NCBI GenBank assembly: GCA_046719575.1
Contig: JBDNCP010000122.1
Location: 1-15,164, forward strand
Length of the DNA stretch: 15,164 bases
Direction of reading: 5' to 3'
From: Thermoleptolyngbya sp046719575
GTDB lineage: Bacteria; Cyanobacteriota; Cyanobacteriia; Elainellales; Elainellaceae
Of this stretch, positions 1 to 6,615 are shown one piece after another (positions within the stretch are counted from its first letter, which is position 1; each line of letters opens with the position of its first letter). A model generated the notes under the pieces. The model was not told where the DNA came from. It did no database searches and saw only the letters and a program-made list of their open reading frames with translations. A program made the position numbers and the translations under genes.

Positions 1-1616
1 AAAGCCTTGTAGGGGCTGAGCAGGCGACCGTCTTCGTCGTAGCGAACGTATTGCGGAAAGCGATCGCGCAGTTGGGCATTGGTGCGCCAGACGGCTTCTA
101 GCACGACTTTGATAGAGGTGCTGCCGCGCATTTGGGGATGCAGGTAATGCTTTTCGGTAAGCTGGCAGAGATCCACCAGGCGGCCGGGGTCAGTGCCGTT
201 GAATTTAACGGTGTGGCTGAGCCAGTCGCGCAGGGCTGGGTTGTGATAGTCGCGCCGCCCCATTTGTTCCAAAATTTCGCGCAGCACGGTGTTTTCGTGA
301 TTGCTCCACATAAAAGGGGTGCCAGTGCTGCCGAGGCGCTGCATCAGCGATTCGGCAAAGGCAAAGTTGGGAAACTCATCTTCGGTGCAGATCCAGCATT
401 CGTGCTGCGGCTCGGCATCGGGCGCGGTCAGCGTATGGCAGCTCCACTGAAAGGCGATCGTTTCATAGGGGCGCATCCCGCTGTAGCAGGGAATTGCAGG
501 AGCGCAGGTTTCCATGTCGATGAAGTGCAGCGGATAGTCAAAACTGTCCAAAATGTCCGCCAGTTCTTCAGACACCCATTCGCTTCCCTCGCGGGTGTGG
601 TGGAGTTGGCGCAACTGGCGATCGCCATAGGCAGTCCGGGAGCCGTCTTTTTTCACCAGCAGATCCGGCGTTACGTCATACAGGCTGACTTTTCTTTGCT
701 GAATCAGTTCGTTGGCGCGATCGCGCAGGCTGCCGACGCGATATAGATCGAGCAGGTGCGGTGATACGTCGGCCAGGTCGCCCCAGCAGTGGCGAAAGCC
801 GTTGAGTGGCTCCTCGTCTTCGACCCAATATTCGCAGTCGCGGCAGCCGATGGACAATGCGGGTTCAGCCCGCTGCAAGCTGGGCCAGAGCAGCGCGGTG
901 TATTGCTGGATGCCAGCGCGAATCGTCGGCAGCAGCGCCTCGACTTCGGCGGTGATGTCGATTTGGGTCAGGAAGTTTGCAGACTTGAGCGCTGCCACAT
1001 CGCCCGAAAACTCGACCTGAATCTGCGAAAAGCCCGCGTCTACTGGAACTCGCCGCACCTGAAATTGGCGATGCAGTTGGTCGATGGCGGAGTATTTGGT
1101 TTTGTCGGGCAGCATCAAAAAGGCGCGAATCTCGAAATTGGGAAAGTGCGATCGCAGCAGATGGGTTTGAAATGCCACATCCTCAATCGTGTCGCGCCAC
1201 CCCGCCAGCGAAAACAGGCTGGATTTGCCTTCGTCGATGCGCCGCTGATACTCGGACTGGTCGAACGATCGCGCTTTCACTTCGATCAGGTCGATGCGCT
1301 GCCCCTGCTTTGCCAAAATGTCTGCCCGGGCCAGCGCCCGCTCATGCAGCAGCGTCGCCTCAAACAGCGTGATGGTGTCGGCGTGATTCAGCAATGCTAG
1401 GGTTTCTGCATTTGCGGCTTCGGGGTCTGCTTCGGTTTGCACGCGCACCCCGTCGGGAAACAGCAGTTTGGCGATCGCCTCGACAATGTATCCGCCCTCG
1501 GCCAACAGTTCCAAAAACTCGCTGCCCGCTTGCGCTGAAGGATAACCCAGCTTGTGATAGTAAAGTTTTGTGGGGCAAGATCGAGCCAGCTTGAAATCAG
1601 ATTTTGACAGATACAT
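1..1616 (-). CDS. DUF2779-domain protein, Cas4-like nuclease plus exonuclease-like domain (3' end beyond the left edge)
   Basis: The minus strand is open from ATG at 1616 to the left edge: 538 residues with no stop. The N-terminus (MYLSKSDFKLARSCPTKLYY) is the usual beginning of DUF2779 proteins, which supports this start although no clear Shine-Dalgarno precedes it. Residues 1-280 look like a PD-(D/E)XK nuclease of the Cas4/RecB type, with Asp99 and the Glu112-Val-Lys114 motif. Cys14, Cys258, Cys261 and Cys277 could hold an Fe-S cluster, as in Cas4 and AddB. From about residue 360 comes the DUF2779 domain, with FIDMET (Asp367, Glu369) resembling DEDD exonuclease motif I, then SNHENT and RLVDLC (Asp482), and HPQMRGSTSIK near the edge. 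DNA processing or repair is inferred; the biological role is unknown to me. The neighbour at 2153 is divergent and apparently unrelated. Family assignment is confident, metal and Fe-S roles are not. Confidence 0.88.
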   Translation of the reverse strand, partial: MYLSKSDFKLARSCPTKLYYHKLGYPSAQAGSEFLELLAEGGYIVEAIAKLLFPDGVRVQTEADPEAANAETLALLNHADTITLFEATLLHERALARADILAKQGQRIDLIEVKARSFDQSEYQRRIDEGKSSLFSLAGWRDTIEDVAFQTHLLRSHFPNFEIRAFLMLPDKTKYSAIDQLHRQFQVRRVPVDAGFSQIQVEFSGDVAALKSANFLTQIDITAEVEALLPTIRAGIQQYTALLWPSLQRAEPALSIGCRDCEYWVEDEEPLNGFRHCWGDLADVSPHLLDLYRVGSLRDRANELIQQRKVSLYDVTPDLLVKKDGSRTAYGDRQLRQLHHTREGSEWVSEELADILDSFDYPLHFIDMETCAPAIPCYSGMRPYETIAFQWSCHTLTAPDAEPQHECWICTEDEFPNFAFAESLMQRLGSTGTPFMWSNHENTVLREILEQMGRRDYHNPALRDWLSHTVKFNGTDPGRLVDLCQLTEKHYLHPQMRGSTSIKVVLEAVWRTNAQLRDRFPQYVRYDEDGRLLSPYKA

Positions 1617-2152
1617 GCGAATCCATACGAAATAGAAAAAAGCGGCGACTGTCTTGAACCTGCGAAATATCTTGACAAAACAAGGTCGCACTGTTCTATC
1701 TTTGACATTCTTGATGGGCGATCGTCAATAGAGGAATTGCTTCGGGATTGCTGCGGGATTGCTTCAGACCGACGACACAAGTCAAGTGCGAAACATTAGA
1801 AAAATCCCTTAAAAAATTTGCCGCAAAGATTTCCCACAAAGATTTCATGGAACCTCGTGCGATCGCCCTGTTGGAGTCCTACCCTGACCGCTGCTCTTAA
1901 GGAAAACTTTCTCTGATTTTTTAGAGCAACTTTGGGCAAATCTGGTAGAGTTTAAGCGTTTAGGACGGCTGAATAGGCTGTCGATTTGCTTGGAAATAGG
2001 ATGTGTCTACTGGGTGTGAATTACTGTGTGTAAATGAACGCGACAGTTTGGATTTTTAGTGTGAATTCCACTGTTCTTTCATTGAGCCATTTCGTTGAGC
2101 CAGCCTTGAGCTAGCCGTATTCACTTTTGTGTGTTCTGTAAAACAGGAATAA
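1617..2152. other. Gene-free divergent spacer
   Basis: This 536-bp spacer separates the minus-strand DUF2779 gene from the plus-strand SH3 gene, so it should hold both promoters, but I cannot place either with confidence. A TTGACA at 1672-1677 has no convincing partner. What can be seen is short-period repetition: 11-bp units at 1736-1768, CAAAGATTTC at 1824-1833 and again at 1837-1846, and TTGAGC at 2082, 2095 and 2106 just upstream of the SH3 gene. An AGGA at 2145-2148 is a possible but close Shine-Dalgarno for ATG 2153. No RNA gene was recognised. Confidence 0.6.
1736..1768. repeat. 11-bp tandem repeat, three copies
   Basis: Three adjacent units read ATTGCTTCGGG, ATTGCTGCGGG and ATTGCTTCAGA. 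The second differs from the first at one position and the third at its end. The repeat lies in the spacer upstream of the DUF2779 gene and has no obvious function; replication slippage is the simplest origin. Confidence 0.75.
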
Positions 2153-2803
2153 ATGGTTAATATGCGTGTAAAACATTGGATCGCAGGCGGTATTGCAGCC
2201 TGCTCGGCCCTGGTCATTGCGGCAACTGCTGCACTGGCTCAGGTGGCAACCGTCACCATCGATGAGCTGAACGTGCGTCGGGGGCCGGGTACCAGTCACC
2301 CAGTCACCTTTGTTCTGCGTCGGGGCGATCGCGTCGAGATCATCCGTCGCCAGGGAAACTGGGCCTTTGTCGTGGGCGAGCGTGGTGGCGAGGGCTGGGT
2401 CTTTGCCCAATACCTGTCTGCCAGCGCTCCCGCACCCAGCCCGTCGCCCTCGCCCGACTACACCAATGACGTATTCCGCAGTACGGGCACCATCGACAAT
2501 GCCCGCTATAACGGCTCTGGCGAGGGGCAACTGGTGATTGTCCGTCGCGACAACGGCGGGTCCCTTAGCCTCACAGGAGGACGGTTCTCTGTGGAATATA
2601 TTGGTACGATCCGCAGCAACTTTGAAGGCACGGTCGAGCTTCAGGTCAGACAGTTCCGCTCGTCGGAGATGGGCTATCGCACGGTTCCTGCGTCTGGCAC
2701 TTGCAATATCCAAACCAGTGGCGGCACATCGATTAGCCGCAGTTTTTGCAGCGTGACTGGCTCCGGTATCGACCATGGCCGCAGCAACTTTAGCGGCCGG
2801 TAG
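2153..2803 (+). CDS. Exported SH3b-domain protein
   Basis: The 216-residue protein opens with a Sec-type signal peptide: basic residues, a hydrophobic run at about 10-28, and a likely cut after Ala29 (ALA-Q). Residues 32-90 form a bacterial SH3 domain with the typical LNVRRGPGT start, a GDRVEII strand and an EGWVFAQYL end; such domains often bind peptidoglycan or peptides outside the membrane. A Pro/Ser linker at 92-101 leads to a C-terminal region (about 104-216) that I do not recognise, rich in Gly, Ser and predicted beta strands, with two cysteines (184 and 199) that could form a disulfide after export. ATG 2153 follows AGGA by 4 nt; ATG 2162 is an alternative start that leaves the signal peptide intact. 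The gene stands alone, divergent from the left neighbour and convergent with the right one. Function beyond envelope localisation is unknown. Confidence 0.88.
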   Translation: MVNMRVKHWIAGGIAACSALVIAATAALAQVATVTIDELNVRRGPGTSHPVTFVLRRGDRVEIIRRQGNWAFVVGERGGEGWVFAQYLSASAPAPSPSPSPDYTNDVFRSTGTIDNARYNGSGEGQLVIVRRDNGGSLSLTGGRFSVEYIGTIRSNFEGTVELQVRQFRSSEMGYRTVPASGTCNIQTSGGTSISRSFCSVTGSGIDHGRSNFSGR

Positions 2804-2859
2804 GAGCAGATTTTGAGTTAGATTCGCTTTAGCTTGCTTTGAAGCGCTTGAGAAAATTA

Positions 2860-2902
2860 GGGGACTGGATTGGGCGCTAGAGGCTTACCCAGCCCCCTTT
2901 TT
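2860..2902 (+). terminator. Probable two-way terminator between convergent genes
   Basis: GGGG (2860-2863) and CTGG (2865-2868), with a bulged A between them, pair with CCAG (2889-2892) and CCCC (2893-2896). This gives an 8-bp GC-rich stem with a 20-nt loop, followed by CTTTTT on the plus strand. Read on the minus strand, the same hairpin is followed by TAATTTTCTC. It lies 57 nt after the SH3 stop codon, and its right half is inside the last codons of the convergent oxidoreductase gene. The large loop weakens the case, but the T tract fits a Rho-independent terminator for the SH3 gene. Confidence 0.5.
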
Positions 2903-3959
2903 GATGCGATTCGTGGGTGCGGTCGATTAGCCATTGCGAATACACCCCGTCCGCTAGTGTGGGCATAGGCGAGGGTTCCTGGGCGATCGCCCGCACCCAG
3001 CTATCCACCACCCGGATGAACGGTGCAAGCCGACCGTCGGGATAAGTCTGCGGAAATTGCAGGCGATCGGGAATTTCGACCTGTTGCAACGGCTGACCCG
3101 TCGGCGCTGCCCACAGCTTGAAGCCATGCACATAGTCGGTCTGGTGGTCGCTGCCGAGAACCAACGTGCCGCGATCGCCATACACCTCTATCCAATGCCC
3201 GCGCCCCTGAAACGTCACCGTGCTGAGGGTGATCTGCACGGGCGTTCCGTCTGCCAGATCCAGCCATACGCGGCACGTATCGTCCGAATCCACAGGCTTT
3301 TGTTCACCCGTAGCGGGGTCGGGGCGGGTGGGAATCGTAGTGCTGAGGGAGCCGCAGAGCCGCGCCGCTGGGCCAAACAGCCAGCACAGATAGTCGAACG
3401 TGTGAGAACCCAGCGCCCCCAGCGCCCCGCCGCCCTGGTCTTTGCGGGCATACCAATTCCACGGGCGGTTGGCATCGGCGCGACCGCTCACCAGCCAGTC
3501 CACCTTCACCAGCCGCTTTTGCCCGACAAAGCCTTCGGCCAAAAGTTCTGCCAGCCGCATCCACTCCGGCACAAAGCGAAATTCAAAATCCAGCGCCGCC
3601 GCCACGCCTCTGGACTGCGCCAACGCTCGCAGTTCTTCCGCCTCAGCCAGCGTCATCGTTGTGGGCTTTTCCAACAGCAGGTGCTTGCCTGCATTCAACA
3701 CCGTTTTCGCCTGCTCGTAGTGCAGAAACGGCGGCGTGGTAATGCTGACCGCCTGCACCTCCGGCAGCGCCACCAGTTCTTCTACACTCTGGCAGGCATG
3801 GGGAATGCCGTGCGCCTGGGCGATCGCCTCTGCTTTGGCGCGATCGCGATGCTGCACCGCCACTAGCTTCGTCTGATGATGAATCTGGAAACCGGGAATG
3901 TGGATCTTTTGCCCAAACCCTGTGCCCACCACGGCCACGCCAATTTCAGAAGAGGTCAT
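2877..3959 (-). CDS. Gfo/Idh/MocA-family NAD(P)-dependent oxidoreductase
   Basis: This 360-residue protein has the two-domain build of sugar and inositol dehydrogenases. A Rossmann fold begins at residue 5 with the nucleotide-binding GTGFG loop (12-16). The EKP motif (97-99) follows, whose lysine is usually catalytic in the family, and then the C-terminal alpha/beta domain with GGGALGALGSHTFD (176-189), where the conserved Gly-Ser-His lies. Length is normal for the family. The substrate cannot be told from sequence. I place the start at ATG 3959 because homology begins at once (SSEIGVAVVG). The same frame stays open up to 4118, but that stretch only encodes the low-complexity heptad repeat. 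The gene follows pyrC on the same strand with a 185-bp gap filled by the repeat, so co-transcription is doubtful. TGCTATATC, about 35 nt upstream of the ATG, could be an extended -10 site. No metabolic link with pyrC is evident. Confidence 0.92.
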   Translation of the reverse strand: MTSSEIGVAVVGTGFGQKIHIPGFQIHHQTKLVAVQHRDRAKAEAIAQAHGIPHACQSVEELVALPEVQAVSITTPPFLHYEQAKTVLNAGKHLLLEKPTTMTLAEAEELRALAQSRGVAAALDFEFRFVPEWMRLAELLAEGFVGQKRLVKVDWLVSGRADANRPWNWYARKDQGGGALGALGSHTFDYLCWLFGPAARLCGSLSTTIPTRPDPATGEQKPVDSDDTCRVWLDLADGTPVQITLSTVTFQGRGHWIEVYGDRGTLVLGSDHQTDYVHGFKLWAAPTGQPLQQVEIPDRLQFPQTYPDGRLAPFIRVVDSWVRAIAQEPSPMPTLADGVYSQWLIDRTHESHQKGGWVSL

Positions 3960-4000
3960 GCAGCGTTCGCTCAATCGGATCTCTTTTTTACGATATAGCA

Positions 4001-4130
4001 GAAGAAGGAAGAGAGAAGAGGGAAGAACGAAGAGAGAAGAACGAAGAACGAAGAACGAAGAGAGAAGAGGTTCTATTTTTCGTTTTTCGTTTTTCGTTTT
4101 TCGTTTTTCGTTTTTCATTTTTCATTCTTT
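4001..4130. repeat. Heptanucleotide tandem repeats forming an imperfect foldback (STRR-like)
   Basis: Ten consecutive 7-bp units of the form GAAGANN fill 4001-4070 (GAAGAAC, GAAGAGA, GAAGAGG, GAAGAAG). After a short junction, five exact CGTTTTT units (4081-4115) and two variants, CATTTTT and CATTCTT, run to 4129. The two blocks are near-complementary in phase. Positions 4008-4062 can pair with 4076-4130 around a loop of about 13 nt, with three mismatches if G-U pairs are allowed. These pairs exist only in plus-strand RNA; minus-strand RNA would have C-A mismatches instead. Heptad tandem repeats in spacers are known from cyanobacteria as STRR sequences. The element lies between pyrC and the oxidoreductase gene, both on the minus strand. 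Confidence 0.9.
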
Positions 4131-4144
4131 CCGTCCCTTTCCCG

Positions 4145-5491
4145 TCACTCAAACCGCAGCGCCTGCCCTCTTGCCGCCGTATTCAGCGTGCCGTGGTCAT
4201 AGACGACCTGTCCGCCGACGATGGTAACGACGGGCCAACCCGTCAGATCCCAGCCTTCAAAGGGACTCCAGCCGCATTTGGTTTTCAGCGTTTCGCGGCG
4301 CACAGGACGATAAGTGTTGAGGTCTACCAGCACCAAGTCGGCATCATAGCCAGGGGCGATCGCCCCTTTGTTGGGAATCTTGTAGGCTTTGGCGACGGCG
4401 GTAGACATCCAGTTCACCACCTGGGCGACGGTGCAGCGGCCTTTGGCGGCTTGGGTCAGCATCAGCGGCAGCGAAGTTTCTACACCGGGCATCCCGGAGG
4501 GCGTGTTGGGATAGGTTTGGGCTTTTTCTTCTAGCGTGTGGGGGGCGTGGTCGGTGGCGATGAAGTCTATCACGCCGTCCATCAGCGCTTGCCAGAGAAT
4601 GGCGTTGTCCTGGGGCGATCGCAGCGGTGGGTTCATCTGGGCCAGCGTGCCGATGGTTTCGTAGGCGTAGGTATTCAGCAGCAAATGCTGGGGGGTGACT
4701 TCGGCGGTCACCCAAGCGGGCTTGTCTTGCCGCAGCAGTTCCGCCTCCTCGCCCGTAGACAGGTGCAGAATATGCAGCCGCCGCTGATATTTTTTGGACA
4801 GGGCCAGCGCCCGTTTCGTAGCAATCAGCGCCGCCTCGTTATCTTGAATGACAGAGTGAATGGCTGGATCGCTCACGCCTGCATACTTCTCGCGGCGCTG
4901 GAGAATTCGCGCCATATCTTCGGCATGGACGGCAATCAGCCGATTTTCGTAATTTGGATCGGTCACGTCGCGATAAAAAATTCGCTCCAGGGCCTCGTCT
5001 TCGTTCACCAGCAGCGGCCCGTGCATCGACCCCATAAACACCTTGATGCCGCAGACCGGATTCGCCGTCCGCAGGTCGGGCAGGTTTTCCGGCGTTGCAC
5101 CGATAAAAAAGCCATAGTTGACCAGACACTTCTCTGAGGCGCGGCGCAGCTTGTCGTCTAGCGCGTCTTGGGTAATTGTCAGCGGGCGCGTGTTGGGCAT
5201 TTCCAAAAAGGAGGTAATGCCGCCCTGGGCGCAGGCGCAACTGGCGGTGAACAAATCTTCTTTATGCTCCAGCCCTGGCTCGCGAAAATGCACCTGTGGG
5301 TCGATCGCCCCTGGCAACAATGTCAGCCCCGATGCGTCTATAAGGGTGTCGCCTGGTGCTGGCGGGATGTCAGCGGAAATTTGGGCGATCGCCCCATTTT
5401 CTAGGCGCACATCCCGCAGTGCCATCTCTCCATCAGGCAGCAGCACTTGTGCCTGACGGATGACCAATGGAGCAGCGATTGAACTTACCAT
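4145..5491 (-). CDS. pyrC: Dihydroorotase, amidohydrolase superfamily
   Basis: The 448-residue protein matches long-form dihydroorotases, which close carbamoyl-aspartate into dihydroorotate in de novo pyrimidine synthesis. Visible motifs are the strand-1 metal site DPQVHFREPG (64-73), GIKVFMGS with the lysine that can be carboxylated, VHAED, ILHLST, and ATDHAPHT with the catalytic Asp, followed by SGMPGVETSLP. The first metal-site His of the usual HxH is Gln66 here (codon CAG at 5294-5296), while His68 is kept. I recall similar DPQVH sequences in other cyanobacteria but cannot check this. Start: ATG at 5491 is preceded by GGAGGTGAT, a full match to the 16S anti-Shine-Dalgarno, with 9 nt between. 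The TTG 21 nt upstream, which would add seven residues, overlaps that site and is rejected. The gene is divergent from lepB. If the Gln proves inactivating, a dihydroorotase-like paralogue would be the alternative. Confidence 0.9.
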   Translation of the reverse strand: MVSSIAAPLVIRQAQVLLPDGEMALRDVRLENGAIAQISADIPPAPGDTLIDASGLTLLPGAIDPQVHFREPGLEHKEDLFTASCACAQGGITSFLEMPNTRPLTITQDALDDKLRRASEKCLVNYGFFIGATPENLPDLRTANPVCGIKVFMGSMHGPLLVNEDEALERIFYRDVTDPNYENRLIAVHAEDMARILQRREKYAGVSDPAIHSVIQDNEAALIATKRALALSKKYQRRLHILHLSTGEEAELLRQDKPAWVTAEVTPQHLLLNTYAYETIGTLAQMNPPLRSPQDNAILWQALMDGVIDFIATDHAPHTLEEKAQTYPNTPSGMPGVETSLPLMLTQAAKGRCTVAQVVNWMSTAVAKAYKIPNKGAIAPGYDADLVLVDLNTYRPVRRETLKTKCGWSPFEGWDLTGWPVVTIVGGQVVYDHGTLNTAARGQALRFE

Positions 5492-5500
5492 GCTTTTGAT

Positions 5501-5510
5501 ATCACCTCCC
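5501..5510 (-). promoter_or_regulatory. Strong ribosome binding site for pyrC
   Basis: On the minus strand this reads GGGAGGTGAT, with 9 nt to ATG 5491. It is the only strong Shine-Dalgarno seen in the window, and it decides the pyrC start against the upstream in-frame TTG. Confidence 0.85.
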
Positions 5511-5643
5511 AAGCCGTGACACGATTCTATCGGCGTAGCCCCAATTTTGTGAGCGGCTGTCTGAAAAGTTGACCTTACAGCACCTTCTTCAAAAATTTAC
5601 TTTGCATTAAATCTCCACTGATGCAAATAAGGGTGGTTCTGCT

Positions 5644-5673
5644 CCTCAGATAAACTAGCCTCAGATAAACTAG
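5644..5673. repeat. 15-bp perfect tandem duplication
   Basis: CCTCAGATAAACTAG occurs twice back to back (5644-5658 and 5659-5673) in the pyrC/lepB divergent spacer. The spacer is 438 bp long and contains no recognisable gene. Confidence 0.9.
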
Positions 5674-5723
5674 TAAAGATGAAAAGGATGTCGTCTTCTG
5701 AAAAGTGGTCTATCGTGATGATT

Positions 5724-5760
5724 GTGCATTCACTGTGCATCTTGTGCATTTACCGTGCAT
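5724..5760 (+). promoter_or_regulatory. Four GTGCAT iterations with a candidate -10 downstream
   Basis: GTGCAT occurs at 5724, 5735, 5744 and 5755, with start-to-start spacings of 11, 9 and 11 bp, close to one helical turn. A CATAAT at 5775-5780 could be a lepB -10 element, which would put the last copy near the -35 position. No good -35 consensus is present, so an activator- or repressor-bound promoter is conceivable. The regulator is unknown and the assignment is inference. Confidence 0.35.
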
Positions 5761-5840
5761 TCATCGACATCAGGCATAATGGCTTAAAGTCTAAAGTTGC
5801 GGCTTAATTTTGGTTCGATTGATTTTAGGTTTACGTTAAT

Positions 5841-5892
5841 CCCAATCACACAATCCCAGTTACACTCCCAATCACACAATCCCAGTTACACT
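5841..5892. repeat. 26-bp perfect tandem duplication in the lepB leader
   Basis: The 26-bp unit at 5841-5866 (beginning CCCAATCACACAATC) is repeated exactly at 5867-5892. Degenerate partial copies built from CAATTAC and CAGTTACAC continue to about 5920, ten bases before the lepB start. The position suggests that it is transcribed as part of the 5' leader. Confidence 0.9.
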
Positions 5893-5929
5893 CAATTACC
5901 CAGTTACACCCAATTACATAGACTCGCAG

Positions 5930-6541
5930 ATGTCCAGTCAATCTGATTCTCCTACTCCTCAAACGCCTCCCGCTGAGCCTGCTGCCCCTCAGCCCAAGGC
6001 CGACAGCCCCCTTATGGAAGGGATCAAGACGATTGGCCTGAGCGTAGTGCTGGCACTGGGGATTCGCACATTTGTTGCAGAAGCGCGATACATTCCCTCT
6101 GAGTCGATGCTGCCGACCCTAGAGGTGAACGATCGCCTGATTGTGGAAAAAATTAGCTATCACTTCAACCCACCCCGGCGCGGCGACATCATCGTGTTTC
6201 ATCCCACGGAAGCCCTCAAGCAGCAAAACCCCAGCCTCAACGAGGCGTTTATTAAACGGGTGATCGGGCTGCCAGGAGAAACGGTGCAGGTAACGGGCGG
6301 GCGCGTGTTGATCAACGGTCAGCCCCTCGAAGAAAACTATATCCAGTCGCCGCCCGACTATCAGTGGGGCCCAGAGGAAGTGCCTGCTGATTCGTTTTTG
6401 GTGCTGGGCGACAACCGCAACAACAGCTACGATAGCCACTTCTGGGGCTATGTGCCTCGCCAGAATATTATTGGACGCGCCGTGGTACGCTTTTGGCCGG
6501 TCGATCGCCTGGGCGAACTGGGGCCACAGCCCAGCTATTAG
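5930..6541 (+). CDS. lepB: Signal peptidase I
   Basis: This 203-residue enzyme removes signal peptides from exported proteins at the membrane. A Pro-rich cytoplasmic tail (1-27) precedes one transmembrane helix (about 30-50). Box B, PSESMLPTL, holds the catalytic Ser59. Box D, FIKRVIGLPGE, holds the general-base Lys109. Box E is GDNRNNSYDSHFWG (160-173), and the chain ends shortly after the GRAVVRFWP segment. All family boxes are present and the length is typical of cyanobacterial and Gram-positive-like SipS/LepB proteins. ATG 5930 has no evident Shine-Dalgarno and follows directly on a repeat-rich leader. The neighbouring pyrC is divergent and the caspase-like gene convergent, so lepB is probably a single-gene transcript. 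The exported proteins in this window are plausible substrates only in a general sense. Confidence 0.97.
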   Translation: MSSQSDSPTPQTPPAEPAAPQPKADSPLMEGIKTIGLSVVLALGIRTFVAEARYIPSESMLPTLEVNDRLIVEKISYHFNPPRRGDIIVFHPTEALKQQNPSLNEAFIKRVIGLPGETVQVTGGRVLINGQPLEENYIQSPPDYQWGPEEVPADSFLVLGDNRNNSYDSHFWGYVPRQNIIGRAVVRFWPVDRLGELGPQPSY

Positions 6542-6544
6542 GGT

Positions 6545-6614
6545 CTGGCGACTCAGTTCTAGTGACTCAGTTCTGGTGACTCAGTTCTGGTGACTCAGTT
6601 CTGGTGACTCAGCT
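6545..6614. repeat. 14-bp tandem repeat, five copies
   Basis: Five consecutive 14-bp units with consensus CTGGTGACTCAGTT start three bases after the lepB stop codon. Copies 3 and 4 are identical; copies 1, 2 and 5 each differ at one position. The array fills most of the 108-bp gap between the convergent lepB and caspase-like genes. Confidence 0.92.
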
Positions 6615-6615
6615 A

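Noticed and set aside
132..1400. Long plus-strand frames (132-746 and 789-1400)
   Set aside because: They are shadows of the continuous minus-strand DUF2779 gene, which has recognisable motifs throughout.
1672..1700. TTGACA at 1672 as a plus-strand promoter
   Set aside because: No acceptable -10 element lies at the right distance, and the nearest downstream plus-strand gene begins about 450 bp away.
1360..1780. Minus-strand frames beginning at 1578 and 1780
   Set aside because: They are in other frames than the DUF2779 protein, whose conserved N-terminus starts at 1616.
1847..1900. 17-residue frame (ATG at 1847, TAA at 1898-1900) in the left spacer
   Set aside because: It is very short, has no ribosome binding site and matches no known leader peptide; such frames are expected by chance.
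2111..2776. Minus-strand 221-residue frame opposite the SH3 gene
   Set aside because: The plus strand encodes a signal peptide and a clear SH3b domain; the minus frame has no family features.
3960..4118. N-terminal extension of the oxidoreductase with a Lys/Asn/Glu-rich then hydrophobic stretch
   Set aside because: It is the heptad repeat read in frame. Family homology begins at the Met encoded at 3959, so the extension is not considered protein-coding.
4001..4130. CRISPR array
   Set aside because: The repeats are contiguous 7-mers without spacers, and no cas genes are present. The Cas4-like domain at the left edge belongs to a DUF2779 protein, not to a CRISPR locus.
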